Shown: piece after piece, positions 1 to 10,475 of the stretch | Numbering within the stretch: the stretch's first letter is position 1 | How the letters are laid out: each line of letters opens with the position of its first letter | Assembly (NCBI GenBank): GCA_009760855.2 | Contig: WPIO01000012.1 | Location: 2,636,001-2,700,000 of the forward strand | From: Cristatella mucedo | Lineage: Eukaryota > Bryozoa > Phylactolaemata > Cristatellidae | Direction of reading: 5' to 3' | DNA length: 64,000 bases | Made by a program: the position numbers and the translations under genes | Notes under the pieces: model-generated | Told to the model about the DNA's origin: nothing | The model's database searches: none | The model's input: only the letters and a program-made list of their open reading frames with translations

Positions 1-160
1 ACAGTGTATGCACAGTGTATACTGTATACAGTGTATACGCAGCTGTATACAGTGCATACTGTATACATTATACTGTATACTGTATATATTCTTGTATACA
101 GAATACTGTATACAGTGTATACGCAGCTGCGTATACAGTGTATACAGCTGCCTGCATACT
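1..160. repeat. GTATAC-rich degenerate tandem array
   Basis: The first 160 bases are a run of GTATAC, CAGTGTATAC and TACTGTATAC units. GTATAC is self-complementary, so the array can fold on itself. It includes a perfect 20-base palindrome at 117-136 centred on CAGCTG. The open frames over it are rich in Tyr, Cys, Val and Ile and are repeat artefacts. The array probably extends left of the window. Confidence 0.8.
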
Positions 161-504
161 GGTGCTGCACTACAAGTCGTTGTCGTGGTACAAAGGCGCA
201 GACGTCGCAAGTATTTGTTGCGCGTCGGCTGAGACTAGCACCGCTATGAGCGCTGTGTTTGTGGCCAGTTATTTACGTATGTGGACGCCGCACACCGCGT
301 GCGTAGCATTTCGACATCGGCCTTAACAGGCGCCCCTTTACTTTCTGTCCATGCCCGTGAGATATTTCTTTTGGTGCCAAATGTCTTTTGGAAATGAAAG
401 AAATCAATGCTGAAATCTTGCTACTATGTAGCCTGGCTAAAGTCACTGCCGACAATTTATATCTGCGGCTAGTAGGTGCTTTCAGATTTACTTATCAATA
501 TTTA

Positions 505-585
505 GGATCTGCTCCCTAAGGGCCTAGAAGGAGATTAAGTTCTCTGAGGGTACTACACAAATGTATTGTTGTTATTGTTATTATA
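505..585 (+). mobile_element. LINE/SINE 3' tail fragment
   Basis: A diverged copy of the 3' hairpin seen on complete elements here (AGGAGATTAAGTTCTCTGAGGG), followed by a TTGTTATTGTTATTAT tail. No tRNA-like head or reverse-transcriptase sequence lies upstream, so this is only the 3' end of a truncated insertion. Confidence 0.5.
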
Positions 586-1224
586 AGCGTATCTTGAATT
601 TTTTGAGACCTTTAACTAAATCACTCGGAGCACAGCTTGCAGCCATATTCGTCGTGATGCGTAATATTACCCCACCTGATGTTGCCCCACTCATTATATA
701 CAAAGACGTCTATCTGATTATTCGGTGGCTACCGAGCTTTGGATATCAACAATGTTTTATTCTTCCGATAGTTCCGATTCTCTTCAATGAGGTCTATGAA
801 TTGTCATTAGCAAATCCAAATTTAAATTGCTTATACAGGAGTATAACAATAAGACTTTAATTGAGCAGAAAGCTCAATGCTACTGCCCCTTACCGCTTAC
901 AATAGTCACAACATAATAATGGTTCCTCTTAGTTGGATCGCTTTATTCGCAGTTATAATAATAATAATAATAAAAATAAAAATCAGGACAAACATTTGCG
1001 TAGGGCCCAAAGAGAACTCAACATCGCTGTAAAAACTTCTCGTTAGTTAGAATGAAAGCGTATCAAAGCGATTAATAATAAACTGATAACAATAATTGGT
1101 CGTTTGTGTATAGCATCCAAAGAGAGCCCAACGAAACACACCAAAAAAAGTGTAAATAATCTATGGGCAGTGGCCTTCAAGGCACGATGCTTAAAAAAGT
1201 TCGCAAATTACAAAAAGTATCGTG
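586..1224. other. AT-rich stretch, no gene seen
   Basis: I see no coding signal, hairpin or recognised repeat apart from an ATA/ATT run near 955-985. Confidence 0.5.
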
Positions 1225-1600
1225 CTTAGTCTGTATGCAAAAGTACACAGGATGGCGGGCAGCGCCATCCTGTTTGGTGTAGTTCGAGCGTATGCCGGCT
1301 CCTCTGATGAGCCTGTGATGTGGCATGGACACCGGCCGGTAACCGCTGGTGGCCAGATGGTGGATTTACCATCAGGGTCGGCCGGTGCACAGCTGTGGCC
1401 CGCCTGTGATGTGGGATGGACACAGGCCGGTAACCTGCTGGTGGGCAGATGGTGGACTGTAGGAGTAGAGGAGGGGAGACTAGAGTGTGAGAAGGGGGCG
1501 AAGGCAGTCGTGTGTCTTGCTGCTCCGTGCCTTGTGCAATAAACCGTTGGCGTTGTTCATCGGCTGGCTCTCTGATGGGCGAACCAAACTACATTTGGTA
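1225..1600 (+). mobile_element. Possible LTR remnant with internal tandem repeat
   Basis: A GC-richer block in AT-rich surroundings. It contains an imperfect tandem repeat: a unit beginning CCTGTGATGTGG at about 1311 recurs about 93 bases later at 1404, each with GGCCGGTAAC. An AATAAA lies near 1540, and the block ends ...AACTACATTTGGTAC near 1590, which resembles an LTR 3' end (ACA) followed by a TGGT primer-site start. I found no second LTR and no gag or pol domain. An ordinary exon or unique DNA is also possible. Confidence 0.3.
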
Positions 1601-1974
1601 CGACTGCTGATTCGTAATATGCACCGCACATGTAGCAAGTCAGCAGATAAAGCGAATAGCAAGTAACATAAAAGTTTGCCAGAGCACAGGGTACGCTAAG
1701 CGGAATAAATGTGCCTCGAGCTGCAACTCAAACGATGGAAAGTCAATGCAGGCTGTGACAGAAGAGCCGGAAGTGAGCTCCCCCTTTTTGATCCATATGA
1801 ACTAGATACCAGACCACCAACAGATTTCTATTTAGCACAAGCAACGATGAGGAGAAGCCGCCGAGGAGCGAGCATGTGGTACGAGAGCACGTGGCTGGAC
1901 GAGCGAGGATGTCGAATCGGTAGGCGAGGAGCAAGCGAGTGGTGTGACCGATGGGACAAAGAGAGGACCCTGAC

Positions 1975-2145
1975 GTCAGCAAGATACTTGAAAGTAAGCC
2001 TGCGAAGCTCAGGAGGCAGAGGCGAAGTAATGTGGCATCAAGACAGTCGGCGTCAGACAAGACGAGTGGGTGAGTTTTGCACTAGTTGTAGCACACGATC
2101 AAGTGTACTGGGCGGGAGTTGTGAGTTGTGAATTGCCGCACAGCA
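1975..2145 (-). mobile_element. Degenerate LINE fragment (RT C-terminal region)
   Basis: On the plus strand this matches, with many changes, the antisense of the LINE segment seen at 7690-7810: GTAATGTGGCA, then GACAGACAAG-like, then GAGTTTTGCACTAG. It is the part encoding the block around [19 protein letters not shown]. The frame is destroyed. It is an old copy. Confidence 0.5.
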
Positions 2146-4349
2146 GGGACGATTTCGCAAGCACTCAGGCTGTATCCGTTTCCGCACTCGATGCACGCAC
2201 GTGAGGACTTCAATTTACGGTAAATATTGACGCTGTACGAGAACGCTATCCCCGCAGCTTGGGTAAACGGAAGCGTCGCTGTGTTGATGAATGCGAGTCG
2301 GATAGTTCTCTTCAGATTCCAAAAGAACCAAAAAGCGAGCTCGTCCCGCTGGTAGGCGGCGGAAATTAAGACTTTCATACTTTCATCTTCCACGCTACTG
2401 ATATACGCGAGCGGCCTAAATGCTTTGGAATGTCTGACCGAGGACTAGTCGCTAGCCGATAGTGTTGCTTGTTTGTTTGCAAGGCTGGCTGTAAGGCATA
2501 TCTACTCCGGGTAGCCTACGCGTCCTGGGCTTGGCATTGCACTGAGGTGTTATGAGCGGGGGGGGGGGTGTGTGGCGACTTCAACGTCACGACAGAACTA
2601 AGCCACCAACGCAACGCCAGTATTTTCACTAATTTGACTAGTGTAATCTGAATACTCTGCTAATCTAATTTTAGCTGACTCACGACGAGTATGAGCAGTT
2701 GAAGCCGTGAGCGTTGGAATAACGGCCAACGACCTATTGGCGCGGCGGCACCAAGGCTCACAGGTATCTTTATAGGTAATCTTTAAGGGCAATGCTTTAT
2801 TGGCCATCGCTATCCGTTGCTCGGCGGTAAATTACGTTGAGGCTTTGTATTGCACTAAGCTTGAGTGGTTGAAAAAACTTCAAGACCACTGAGATTATTC
2901 AGCTTTCCTTCGATTAAGAGTGTAGGGCGTGCGATCGATGCTTGGCTCAGGCTAATATATAGATTATATATAATAGATTCCTAGAAAAAAAGCTCTAGAT
3001 TCAGGCGTTTCCACACTTAGTATTACTATTACATATTTTATTATTTACTATTATCAACGATTCTTCTTTAAGCAGGAGATATTCAATAGTTCCCTTGATT
3101 TGGGGCCTATGAGGGTCAATTGATATTACCGCCGTCAACCCTCCAACCCTCCGTCAGCTTTTAATTGTGCTCAGAAGACGGCTGACTGACTAAGATGAAT
3201 CGATAAGTTATTTGAGTCGTCTTCAGTAGTTGCTCTCTGCAGTTGATTTGAGTAATTTTAGATTTTCTTTCGTTTGGTGGGATCTTCGAAGCGATACAAA
3301 TAACGACAACTATACATCGAGCCAATGTGGCACGAATGCGTGGTGTACGACAGCAATAGGAGACCAGTCGCAGAAGATACGGAGGATGCTATTGAATTGC
3401 TTCTTAAGTAATTCAATAGCAAACTGGACAATGTCCAGTCAGCATATAGAGATTTCGGCCGCATCGCTTTTTTCCTGAAGACCTTTCGGCTTCAGGCTGG
3501 TTGACGAATTGTATAGATTTCTTTTTTAAGATTTCGAATTACATTAAGCGAGCATTCGGCAAAGGTTGAAAGGCTTCGAAAAAAGCGTTGCCGGCCGCTC
3601 GATGTACTGCCGCGCTAGCTAGCCAAAAATGATAGCTTGATTGTCACGACAAAATGTAACCGGATATTCGAACGAATGGTGCACTCACGCACCCGTCTAA
3701 CACTGGGGCGTTCACTCTTACGTAACGCCTATGTGCAGCAGCAGAAGCTAGGGTGCCGGCATGACTTTGTGCTTATGACAACCTCACAGAAGACTGCGAG
3801 TAGCGACCGTGCCAAATGCAAGCAAAAGTTACCTGGAGCCGGGCTATTCAAGGGATATTTGGGGAGAAGTTTCAGCGGTGGTTCTACCTGTATTCGGACA
3901 CGGCAGGGGGGAGGGAGAGGGAGACAGCGGAGGAGGAGGCAGACGGCAGGGGGAGGGAGAGGCGCTGAATCGTACTGGGAATCCCTAAGGCGCTTTCCGT
4001 CAGCTAGATCATCAGCCGCACGAAGGTTCAGCCTGCTATTAGCTGCGGAGCACCACCTCGCGGCTTGACTCACATTCAGGTGCCTTTTTTTGGTTCGGGC
4101 TCTGACGTGAAGATCCAGCTCTCTCGCAGATCCGTAATAACCTAATGCCTGCGTCTATTTTAACTCGGCTTCAGCTAACCGTTATAGCGCAGTAAGACCA
4201 TAGCTATTTATTACGACGAGCCCGCCACGTGGCAGCTCTCGGCCCAGCTGCGTCTGCCACCTGATTTATTGCCACGGTCGCCGTTCCCAGCGAGAGCGGA
4301 GCGCCAGACTCGGGATGGATCGAGCGAGACTATCGAGCTTTCGCTTGGC
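2146..4349. other. No gene recognised; two adjacent small hairpins
   Basis: No convincing exon or named repeat. At 3387-3421 a GCTATTGAATT arm is repeated inverted around a 10-base loop, and at 3423-3439 ACTGGAC/GTCCAGT forms a second stem. A purine-rich GGGAGGGAGAGG tract lies near 3905-3960; its Arg- and Gly-rich frames are composition artefacts. Confidence 0.4.
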
Positions 4350-4526
<177 letters not shown>

Positions 4527-4689
4527 CATATTAGGCGGCTCAGAATGAGGTTGTGTCGGGCCGTGATCGCATGCAGCCTGTCACTGTCAGAAGTGGCTTG
4601 GCACGTGGCAAACAGTGTCTGCCTCAGTCCGGCCTAGGCGGCAGCTTGTAACCGTCCCGGGGTCTCCAGCAGTTTATTTAGGACAGTAT

Positions 4690-4835
4690 TTAGTGGGTTC
4701 CTGTGATTCGTCCTTCATGTGCTTATGGGTGCTGACACTGTGCATGTTGCCACTAACCACATTTGCATGCTGACCCTGTGCATGTCACCCCTAACCATGT
4801 TATTCATTTTGTTTGTTCAGTTTGTTTCATTTTTT
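4690..4835 (+). mobile_element. LINE 3'-UTR fragment, plus strand
   Basis: Matches the segment 59770-59890 of the plus-strand LINE copy: GTGGGTTCCTGTGATTCGTCC, GCTGACACTGTGCATG and CACCCCTAACCATGTTATTCAT appear in the same order. The copy stops before the terminal hairpin and abuts a minus-strand copy of the same family at about 4836. Confidence 0.75.
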
Positions 4836-5892
4836 GTGTGTGCTCGAAGGCTGGGAGGGATCAAAGCAAAGGTACAACTGAGTGTCATCCGCATAGAAGT
4901 GAAAGCCTAGATTTTGCTTGGCAATCACATCAGCAAGCGGCAGAGTATAAACCGTGAAAAGAACCGGGACCTAGCACGGAGCCCTGAGGTACCCCATATT
5001 TCAGAGGTACTTCAGATGATCTTTTTCCATTCACGTCAATACCCTGGAGTCTCCCACTGAGATAGGACCTAAACCACTGCAGAGCAGTGCCCGTGATGCC
5101 CAGGCGAGATGAAAGGCGCTCTGGAAGAACCTTGTGATCGATAGTATCAAAAGCTGCCGAAAGATCGAACAAAACAAGCAGAGACACTCTACCTATATCT
5201 GCATTCCTAAGTAGGTCGTCGTATACCCTAAGCAATGCTGACTCTGTGGAGTGATTAGCTCTAAAACAAGACTGGAACTTAGTAGCGAGGTGTGAGGTTT
5301 CGATATATGTATTCAGCTGGTCCGCCACGACCCGTTACAGTGTCTTTGATAGGAATGGTAGAAGGGATACTGGGCGGTAGTTGCTTAAGTTCTCTTGGCC
5401 TGGTGTCGCTTTCTTGAGAAGTGGCTTGACTACAGCTTTTTTGAAAGGTGCTGGGACATGACCTGAGGCTAATGACATAATAATGATGTTAGTTATGCAT
5501 GACAGCACCAGATCAATGCAACGTAGGAGCAGGGCAGTGGGAATAGGGTCCAGAGGACTTGTTGTCTTCTTTGATTGAGATACGAACTTCAGAACTAGAT
5601 CACTAGTGCTTAAATGTAGACATTAAGGTGCAGCCAGGAATCGGGGAACAGCATTCTAGTGGGGATGTTGTCATCGCAGGGATGGATTCCCCTATCTTGT
5701 CTATCTTATGCACAAAGAATCGAGAGAAGCGATCGGCTAGATCATAACAAGGATCATCAGGTAAGGAGCTAATCTGGGAGCGGTTGAGGAGATGGTTTAT
5801 CGTCGACATCAACATTTTTGAATTGCTGTGTTTGAGATTGAGTGCTTCACATATGCCACTTGTTTCGAGCCCTTGATATCGGCCATATTTTA

Positions 5893-5897
<5 letters not shown>
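4836..5897 (-). pseudogene. L2/CR1-like LINE, RT region, truncated and broken
   Basis: Read on the minus strand from about 5897 to 4836. It holds the linker between endonuclease and RT (a block ending FSRFFVHKIDKIGESIP), then RT blocks AFDTIDHKVLPERLSSRLG and [12 protein letters not shown] within 4930-5328. The sequence runs on to the start of the DDTQLY region and stops at about 4836, before the C-terminal block. The frame is broken near 4970 (GPGSFHG where other copies read GPVLFTVY) and between 5330 and 5600. RT copies the element's RNA at the insertion site in the nucleus; this copy cannot. It ends at 5897 in a (CT)n/(TA)n array. Confidence 0.85.

Positions 5898-5970
<73 letters not shown>
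5898..5970. repeat. (CT)n then (AT)n compound microsatellite
   Basis: About 28 bases of CT followed by about 44 bases of AT, lying between a minus LINE and the tail end of a minus SINE. The AT part directly continues the SINE's 3' tail. Confidence 0.95.
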
Positions 5971-5974
<4 letters not shown>

Positions 5975-6113
5975 CATTTGTATAGAGCCTAAAAGAAGGA
6001 AATCTCCATCCGGGTGCTTCATATAATGATGCATGGCTCGAGCCCACGACTTTGGTCATCAAATGCATTCACCTTGACCTCGGTCATAGAGGTGAGTACC
6101 TTCACCCCTGGCC
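5971..6113 (-). mobile_element. tRNA-derived SINE with LINE-type tail (family B)
   Basis: Minus-strand copy, diverged. The AATTCATTTGTATAGAGCC end corresponds to the 3' tail and GGCTCGAGCCCACGAC to the B-box region, with a CCTGGCCAAACC remnant of the A-box end. The hairpin in the tail is damaged relative to other copies. Confidence 0.65.
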
Positions 6114-7090
6114 AAACCGAGGCTGCTGCATCAGTTTCAGCTTTCTCGACCCTCCAGTCCTCTCAGGACACTACATTAACCTCACAATTGTTTTACTTGA
6201 AGTCTGTTAACAACTCTCTATCGAGCCCACTTCCACAATATAACATCTTTCTACAGCCGAACCTGGCACATTCTTCTCAGACGAGTGTCGCTACTTCAAG
6301 TTATCACTGAATTGACTCTCCCGCGACTCAGCTGCTCCTCATAATTTCTTTACTGCTTGAGATGATCTGTTGGCTGCGATATTATCTGAACAAAGAAGCT
6401 GTTCCACAGCGACTCGACTCGGCGACCGTTCAGCCGATGTTTAAAAGCCGGGACTGGATTCTGAGGTCCCAGGAAATTATTTCCCAGCCTCTCTTTTTAG
6501 TTCTAAAAGTTCTCAAACGTACTGTCGCCAAGAATCTTGTGTAACGTATAGTCAAGTTTGCTATACCAGAGAGATATTCTATCGAGATTCAATCGAAACA
6601 AGTATACTTAACTTTTCTAGTCCGAATCTCCGTGTGACGAACGGCATTTTAGAAAGAAATGATTACGGTTTCATCGCTGCCTTGGTTTTACTCAATATAT
6701 AGGCAGCGTTCGAAACTAATTATCAGAATAGTTTACTTACACGATTGAGAACAATGATGGCACTGACTTTTAAGGTCCGCTGATCGCTTCTGATCATATG
6801 CGTCGAATCGTGTGCAATCCTTTTGATCGTATTCAATGTGTGTCGTGAGGTAGTGAAGTCTCACCCAACAGTTCAGTCACAAATGGAGGCCAGTCACCAG
6901 TGGAGGTCTGTCACATAGGTATATTCAGGGCCCTTTGCTTTTCTCCATTAATACAGAGCCTGTGGAAAAAGCGATCCGGGCCCGTGGTCTGAGCTATTAC
7001 TTCTATGTACACGTGACCTAGCCGTCTTTGTCATTTAAACCACCAGAATTAGCTTCGGGAAGTAATAAGCCAAATGCCCGCCATGCAGCC
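6114..7090 (+). pseudogene. Old, degenerate LINE RT copy, plus strand
   Basis: Short stretches recall the same RT order as better copies: a VLKVLKRTVAKNL-like block at 6500-6540, LLLIQAAFET at about 6690-6720 (LFDLSAAFDT in good copies), and FSINTEPVEKAIRARGLSYYFYVH at about 6940-7015 (the region before YADD). Stops and frameshifts lie throughout. Similarity is by eye only. Confidence 0.45.
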
Positions 7091-7114
7091 AATATTCGCG
7101 GGCGTAAGCTAATT

Positions 7115-8655
7115 TCCTATAATAATAATAACAATAATCATAATTCACTTGATAAAGCGCCCTCAGAGAACTAAATCTCTCTCTAGGCGCTTTACATTAG
7201 CTGTAAAGTGAAATCAATTGAATGGTAAGTAAAATCATGCTTGAAAAAACAAACGAAATGAATAATATGGTTAGGGGTGACATGCACAGGGTCAGCATGC
7301 AAATGTGGTTACTGGCAGCATGCACAGTGTCAGCACGCATAAGCAAATCAAGGACGAATCACAGGGACCCACTAAATGCTGTCCTAAATAGGTGTGTTTT
7401 TAGGTTCCTTTTAAATGTGGTCAGGTCAGGGGATGTTCTGACGCAGGTCGGGAGGGAGTTCCAGGCTTTGGGAGCATATGAACTAAATGCACGGTCTCCA
7501 AAGGATTTAAGGTTTGTATGAGGTATTTGTAGACTGTTGGATTCCGAAAAGCGGGTGGTACGATGCTTGGCCTGGAGGGGTAGTATATCTGACAGATAGG
7601 CTGGAGCCATAGAATGAAGAGACCTAAAAGTGAGCGACAAAACCTTGAAGTCAACCCGTTGCTTGACTGGTAGCCAGTGCAGGTCGGCGAGAAGTGGAGT
7701 AATGTGGCAACTGCGACGCTCACGACAGACAAGCCTAGCTGCAGAGTTTTGCACCAGCTGCAATCGCCTGATCGCACATGCTGGTAGGCCAGTAAGCAGT
7801 AAGTTGCAGAAGTCGAGACGGGATGTCACGAATGCATGGACCAACTTGGACGTGGTATCTTTATCTTAACAAGCCCGAATTTTAGCAATGCTATGAAGCT
7901 GAAAATAGGCAGATTTGACTGTGGAGCTGATGTGGTCGTCTAACGAGAGGTCGCTTTGGAACATGACACCTAGATTTCGAGATGATTCAACTGGAGATAT
8001 GCTGGCAGAGCCAATTTTGAGAGTCAGCCTTTCCAATCTCTGGATCACACTGGGTTTGCCCATAACTAGTAAGTTAGTTTTATCATCGTTAAGTTTTAGA
8101 AAATTTGCTGCCATCCATGTGCGGATGTCATTAATAAAAAAAATCTTAGCTGATTAAACAGCCTCTTTTTGTATAGAGACAGAAGAGCCTTTACGGCTAT
8201 CACCACCGCTTGCAGTGGCGATAAAGAATCGCCCACCGCAGGAATCGAACCCACGACCTCGGGCCGAGGTCGTGAAAAGCAACCGCCTTACCCAGTGAGC
8301 CATTACAGCTCACCGATGCATGCAGCTAGTGAGTTTAGAGAATTTGAGGTGCTCGAAGGCTGGGAGGGATCAAAGCAAAGGTACAACTGAGTGTCATCCG
8401 CATAGAAGTGAAAGCCTAGATTGTGCTTGGCAATCACATCAGCAAGAGGCAGAGTATAAACCGTGAAAATAACCGGACCTAGCACTGACCCCTGAGGTAC
8501 TCCATATTTCAGAGGTACTTCAGATGATCTTTGTCCATTCACGTCAATACCCTGGAGTCTCCCACTGAGATAGAACCTGAACCACTGCAGAGCAGTGCCC
8601 GTGATGCCCAGGCGAGATGAGAGGCGCTCTAGAAGAACTTTGTGGTCGATATACA
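7115..8655 (-). pseudogene. LINE, RT to 3' end, split by a nested SINE
   Basis: Minus-strand copy with an intact 3' end: ATT repeats, then the GCGCC...GGGCGC hairpin at 7160-7192. Coding blocks in order on the minus strand are AFDTIDHKVL-like truncated at about 8655, [24 protein letters not shown] (the catalytic YADD), then MAANFLKLNDDKTNLLVMGKP and the C-terminal [19 protein letters not shown] and SYAPKAWNSLP blocks, ending near 7359. An in-frame TAA at about 7867 replaces the TTG codon of the copy at 59273. A SINE is inserted at about 8148-8315 within the RT segment. The copy is 5'-truncated. Confidence 0.9.
8148..8315 (-). mobile_element. tRNA-derived SINE (family A) nested in LINE
   Basis: On the minus strand the order is head GAGCTGTAATGGCTCACTGGG (A-box-like), the hairpin CACGACCTCG-GGC-CGAGGTCGTG, B-box GGGTTCGATTCC, a body with GCAAGCGGTGGTGATAGCC and a tail GAGGCTGTTTAATCAGCTAAG ending in T-rich sequence. 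LINE sequence continues on both sides, so the SINE is the younger insertion. Exact target-site duplications are not clear. Confidence 0.85.
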
Positions 8656-8689
8656 TAAATGACGGTGCAATAAAACTCCACGTGAGCCA

Positions 8690-8893
8690 TGCTGGCTGAT
8701 TGCGTAGAGCGATCACGTGAGCCGTGCTGGCTCACTAGGTATGGTAGGCGGTTGCCTTTCATTGCCACGATGCCAAGGTTGTGAGTTTGAATAGTTCGCT
8801 GGGCGATCCTCTATTGTCGCTGCAAGCTGTCGGGATAGCCTAAAGGCTCTTCTGTCGCTATAAAAAAGAGGCTGTTAAATCAGCTACATTATT
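8690..8893 (+). mobile_element. tRNA-derived SINE (family A)
   Basis: Plus-strand copy: CGTGCTGGCTCACTAGG head, damaged B-box region (GTGAGTTTGAATAG), GGGCGATCCTCTATTG, CTATAAAAAAGAGGCTG and AAATCAGCTA tail. It abuts the 5'-truncated end of the LINE at 8655. Confidence 0.8.
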
Positions 8894-9239
8894 TTTTGTT
8901 TCGGAAGACTTGCAAAAAGTATGGCTGCTCTAAGACAATTCACTCTTTTATTTGGTTGTGCAAAAATACGACTCGGCTTCAATTACGCTTATTATGTGTG
9001 CTTGTGGGTTTAAATCAAGGAGAACAAAATATACTATTTGATATAAGTTTAGAGTCTTCAGTGGTGCATGCTCTTGGTGAAAAGGTGGCTGTAAATGTTT
9101 TCATAATACATGCGAGCCTATTATTTCATTATTCAGGCGGCTGCTTGCTTTAAAAACCAATCCTTCATCAATGCTGCATATAATATTTAGCCAAAAACTT
9201 TACTACGACTTAAAGAATGTTTTTACCTGGTATATTTAG
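8894..9239. other. No feature seen
   Basis: AT-rich intergenic sequence between the SINE and the first receptor unit. Confidence 0.5.
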
Positions 9240-9250
9240 AATCGTGACAG

Positions 9251-9256
9251 TTTATT
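9251..9256 (-). promoter_or_regulatory. Candidate poly(A) signal AATAAA
   Basis: AATAAA on the minus strand about 220 bases beyond the receptor stop codon. It is retained at the matching place in copy 2 (14419-14424) although the surrounding 3' flank is diverged. A second AATAAA at 9353-9358 is not obviously conserved. Confidence 0.35.
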
Positions 9257-9476
9257 TCACCAAAGTAGTCATGCATTCATGTTTCCTTTAATTTCAAAAT
9301 ACAAAGGTAATCGTCGTACAGTTCTATGAAAAGCAAATATCAAGATACATAATTTATTCTACTGGCTATTTAATCAGAAAAAGAAAATTATGCTTGTCAA
9401 AACTATAACAGGAGAATACGGCTCTTATTAAACCTGCCTGTCCTCTTAAAGTTAATCAAATCATGGCGACGAAATA

Positions 9477-10475
9477 TTAGGGCACTCTCAAACCATCGGA
9501 GTGCTGACTTTTGGGCACCTGCTGGATAGGCACGGTGTGCTGTATACGCGCGGAAGTTTGGTCGCCAAGAGATTGCCCGACTCGTGCTCTCCTTGCACAC
9601 TTGAAGAGTCTGGTCAAAGCGCTCCTGTAGCCTCTATCTAACGACACGTATATCGTTGAGGAGAGCACGTCGTTTCCTGCATACATCCAATATAGTGCTC
9701 GCAGCATAAATGGTTTGATGTCAATGAAAGTGTCTGAAGTCATGAGCAGTCCCAGGACGAGTGGAACTACGACAAAGACGCCATGTTGAATGCCCAGTAC
9801 GGTATAAGTTCTCACCACGGCCTTGTTAGCTGAACCATCTTGGCCGACCGCTCTTCGTGCAACTCGATATATTTGGATGTAGCAATAGCAGAACCAAATC
9901 AGACATCCCGATTGCAGGGCTATTATGAGCATTACGACTACTTTTGACAGAAGCGTGAGCACACCTGCCCCAAACATGCACCCCAGCTCGGCGTCGAAGC
10001 AGTACGAGTCTTCAACACTAATAGCAACCAGTCCAATCACTGTCGGCAGAATGATCAGAGCTGCCAATAGCAGCATCGGCTTTCTCTCGAAGAGCATCTC
10101 GTGATAGGTCAAAGGGTACTGTATGACAAATAGCCGATCTAGGGCCAGTGCTGAAATAAGACATGCTTGAAATTGCATTGAGATTGTTTGAAGGATGCCA
10201 GTCGTGAGACACATCCTGATATCAATAACGCTGGTGAATTCTCTGTAAATCAGTTGCACAAGACGCAAAAATGATGGAGTGATGCTATTCAATATGAAGG
10301 AAGTCGATATGATTCGTCCAAGCCTGCTGTGGTTAACATCGAACTTTAGCCTGGCAAGTAGGTACACAGCATTAGCCAATAAGACGTAGGCGGCCATAGT
10401 GTAAGCTAAAGCTTTCAAGCCTGAAGACGGAGGCCTTGAAACAAGTATGCAAGTACTTGATCCGCTGTCAGCCAT
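9477..10475 (-). CDS. 7TM receptor (rhodopsin-like GPCR), tandem copy 1
   Basis: An intronless gene of 332 codons from ATG (MADSG) to stop. I chose this ATG because the longer open frame starts at a non-ATG codon and MADSG is shared with copy 2. Seven hydrophobic segments lie at roughly residues 18-43, 53-77, 88-112, 134-153, 168-200, 224-246 and 257-279. Family A marks are DRL at 113-115 (DRY position) followed by FVIQYPLTY, Cys89 and Cys159/166 able to form the TM3-ECL2 disulfide, and SSTIY in TM7 at the NPxxY position without Pro. The cytoplasmic tail is short and basic. It should act at the plasma membrane through a G protein. The ligand is unknown, and I cannot assign a subfamily. The N terminus has no obvious signal peptide. 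Confidence 0.88.
   Translation of the reverse strand: MADSGSSTCILVSRPPSSGLKALAYTMAAYVLLANAVYLLARLKFDVNHSRLGRIISTSFILNSITPSFLRLVQLIYREFTSVIDIRMCLTTGILQTISMQFQACLISALALDRLFVIQYPLTYHEMLFERKPMLLLAALIILPTVIGLVAISVEDSYCFDAELGCMFGAGVLTLLSKVVVMLIIALQSGCLIWFCYCYIQIYRVARRAVGQDGSANKAVVRTYTVLGIQHGVFVVVPLVLGLLMTSDTFIDIKPFMLRALYWMYAGNDVLSSTIYVSLDRGYRSALTRLFKCARRARVGQSLGDQTSARIQHTVPIQQVPKSQHSDGLRVP

Noticed and set aside
1709-2131. Possible Gag-like protein after the LTR-like block
   Set aside because: Its second half is antisense LINE sequence and the first half has no zinc knuckle or other Gag feature.
3637-4068. 143-codon Arg/Gly-rich plus frame
   Set aside because: Composition effect of a GGGAGA/GGAGGA tract; the opposite strand is open for the same reason.
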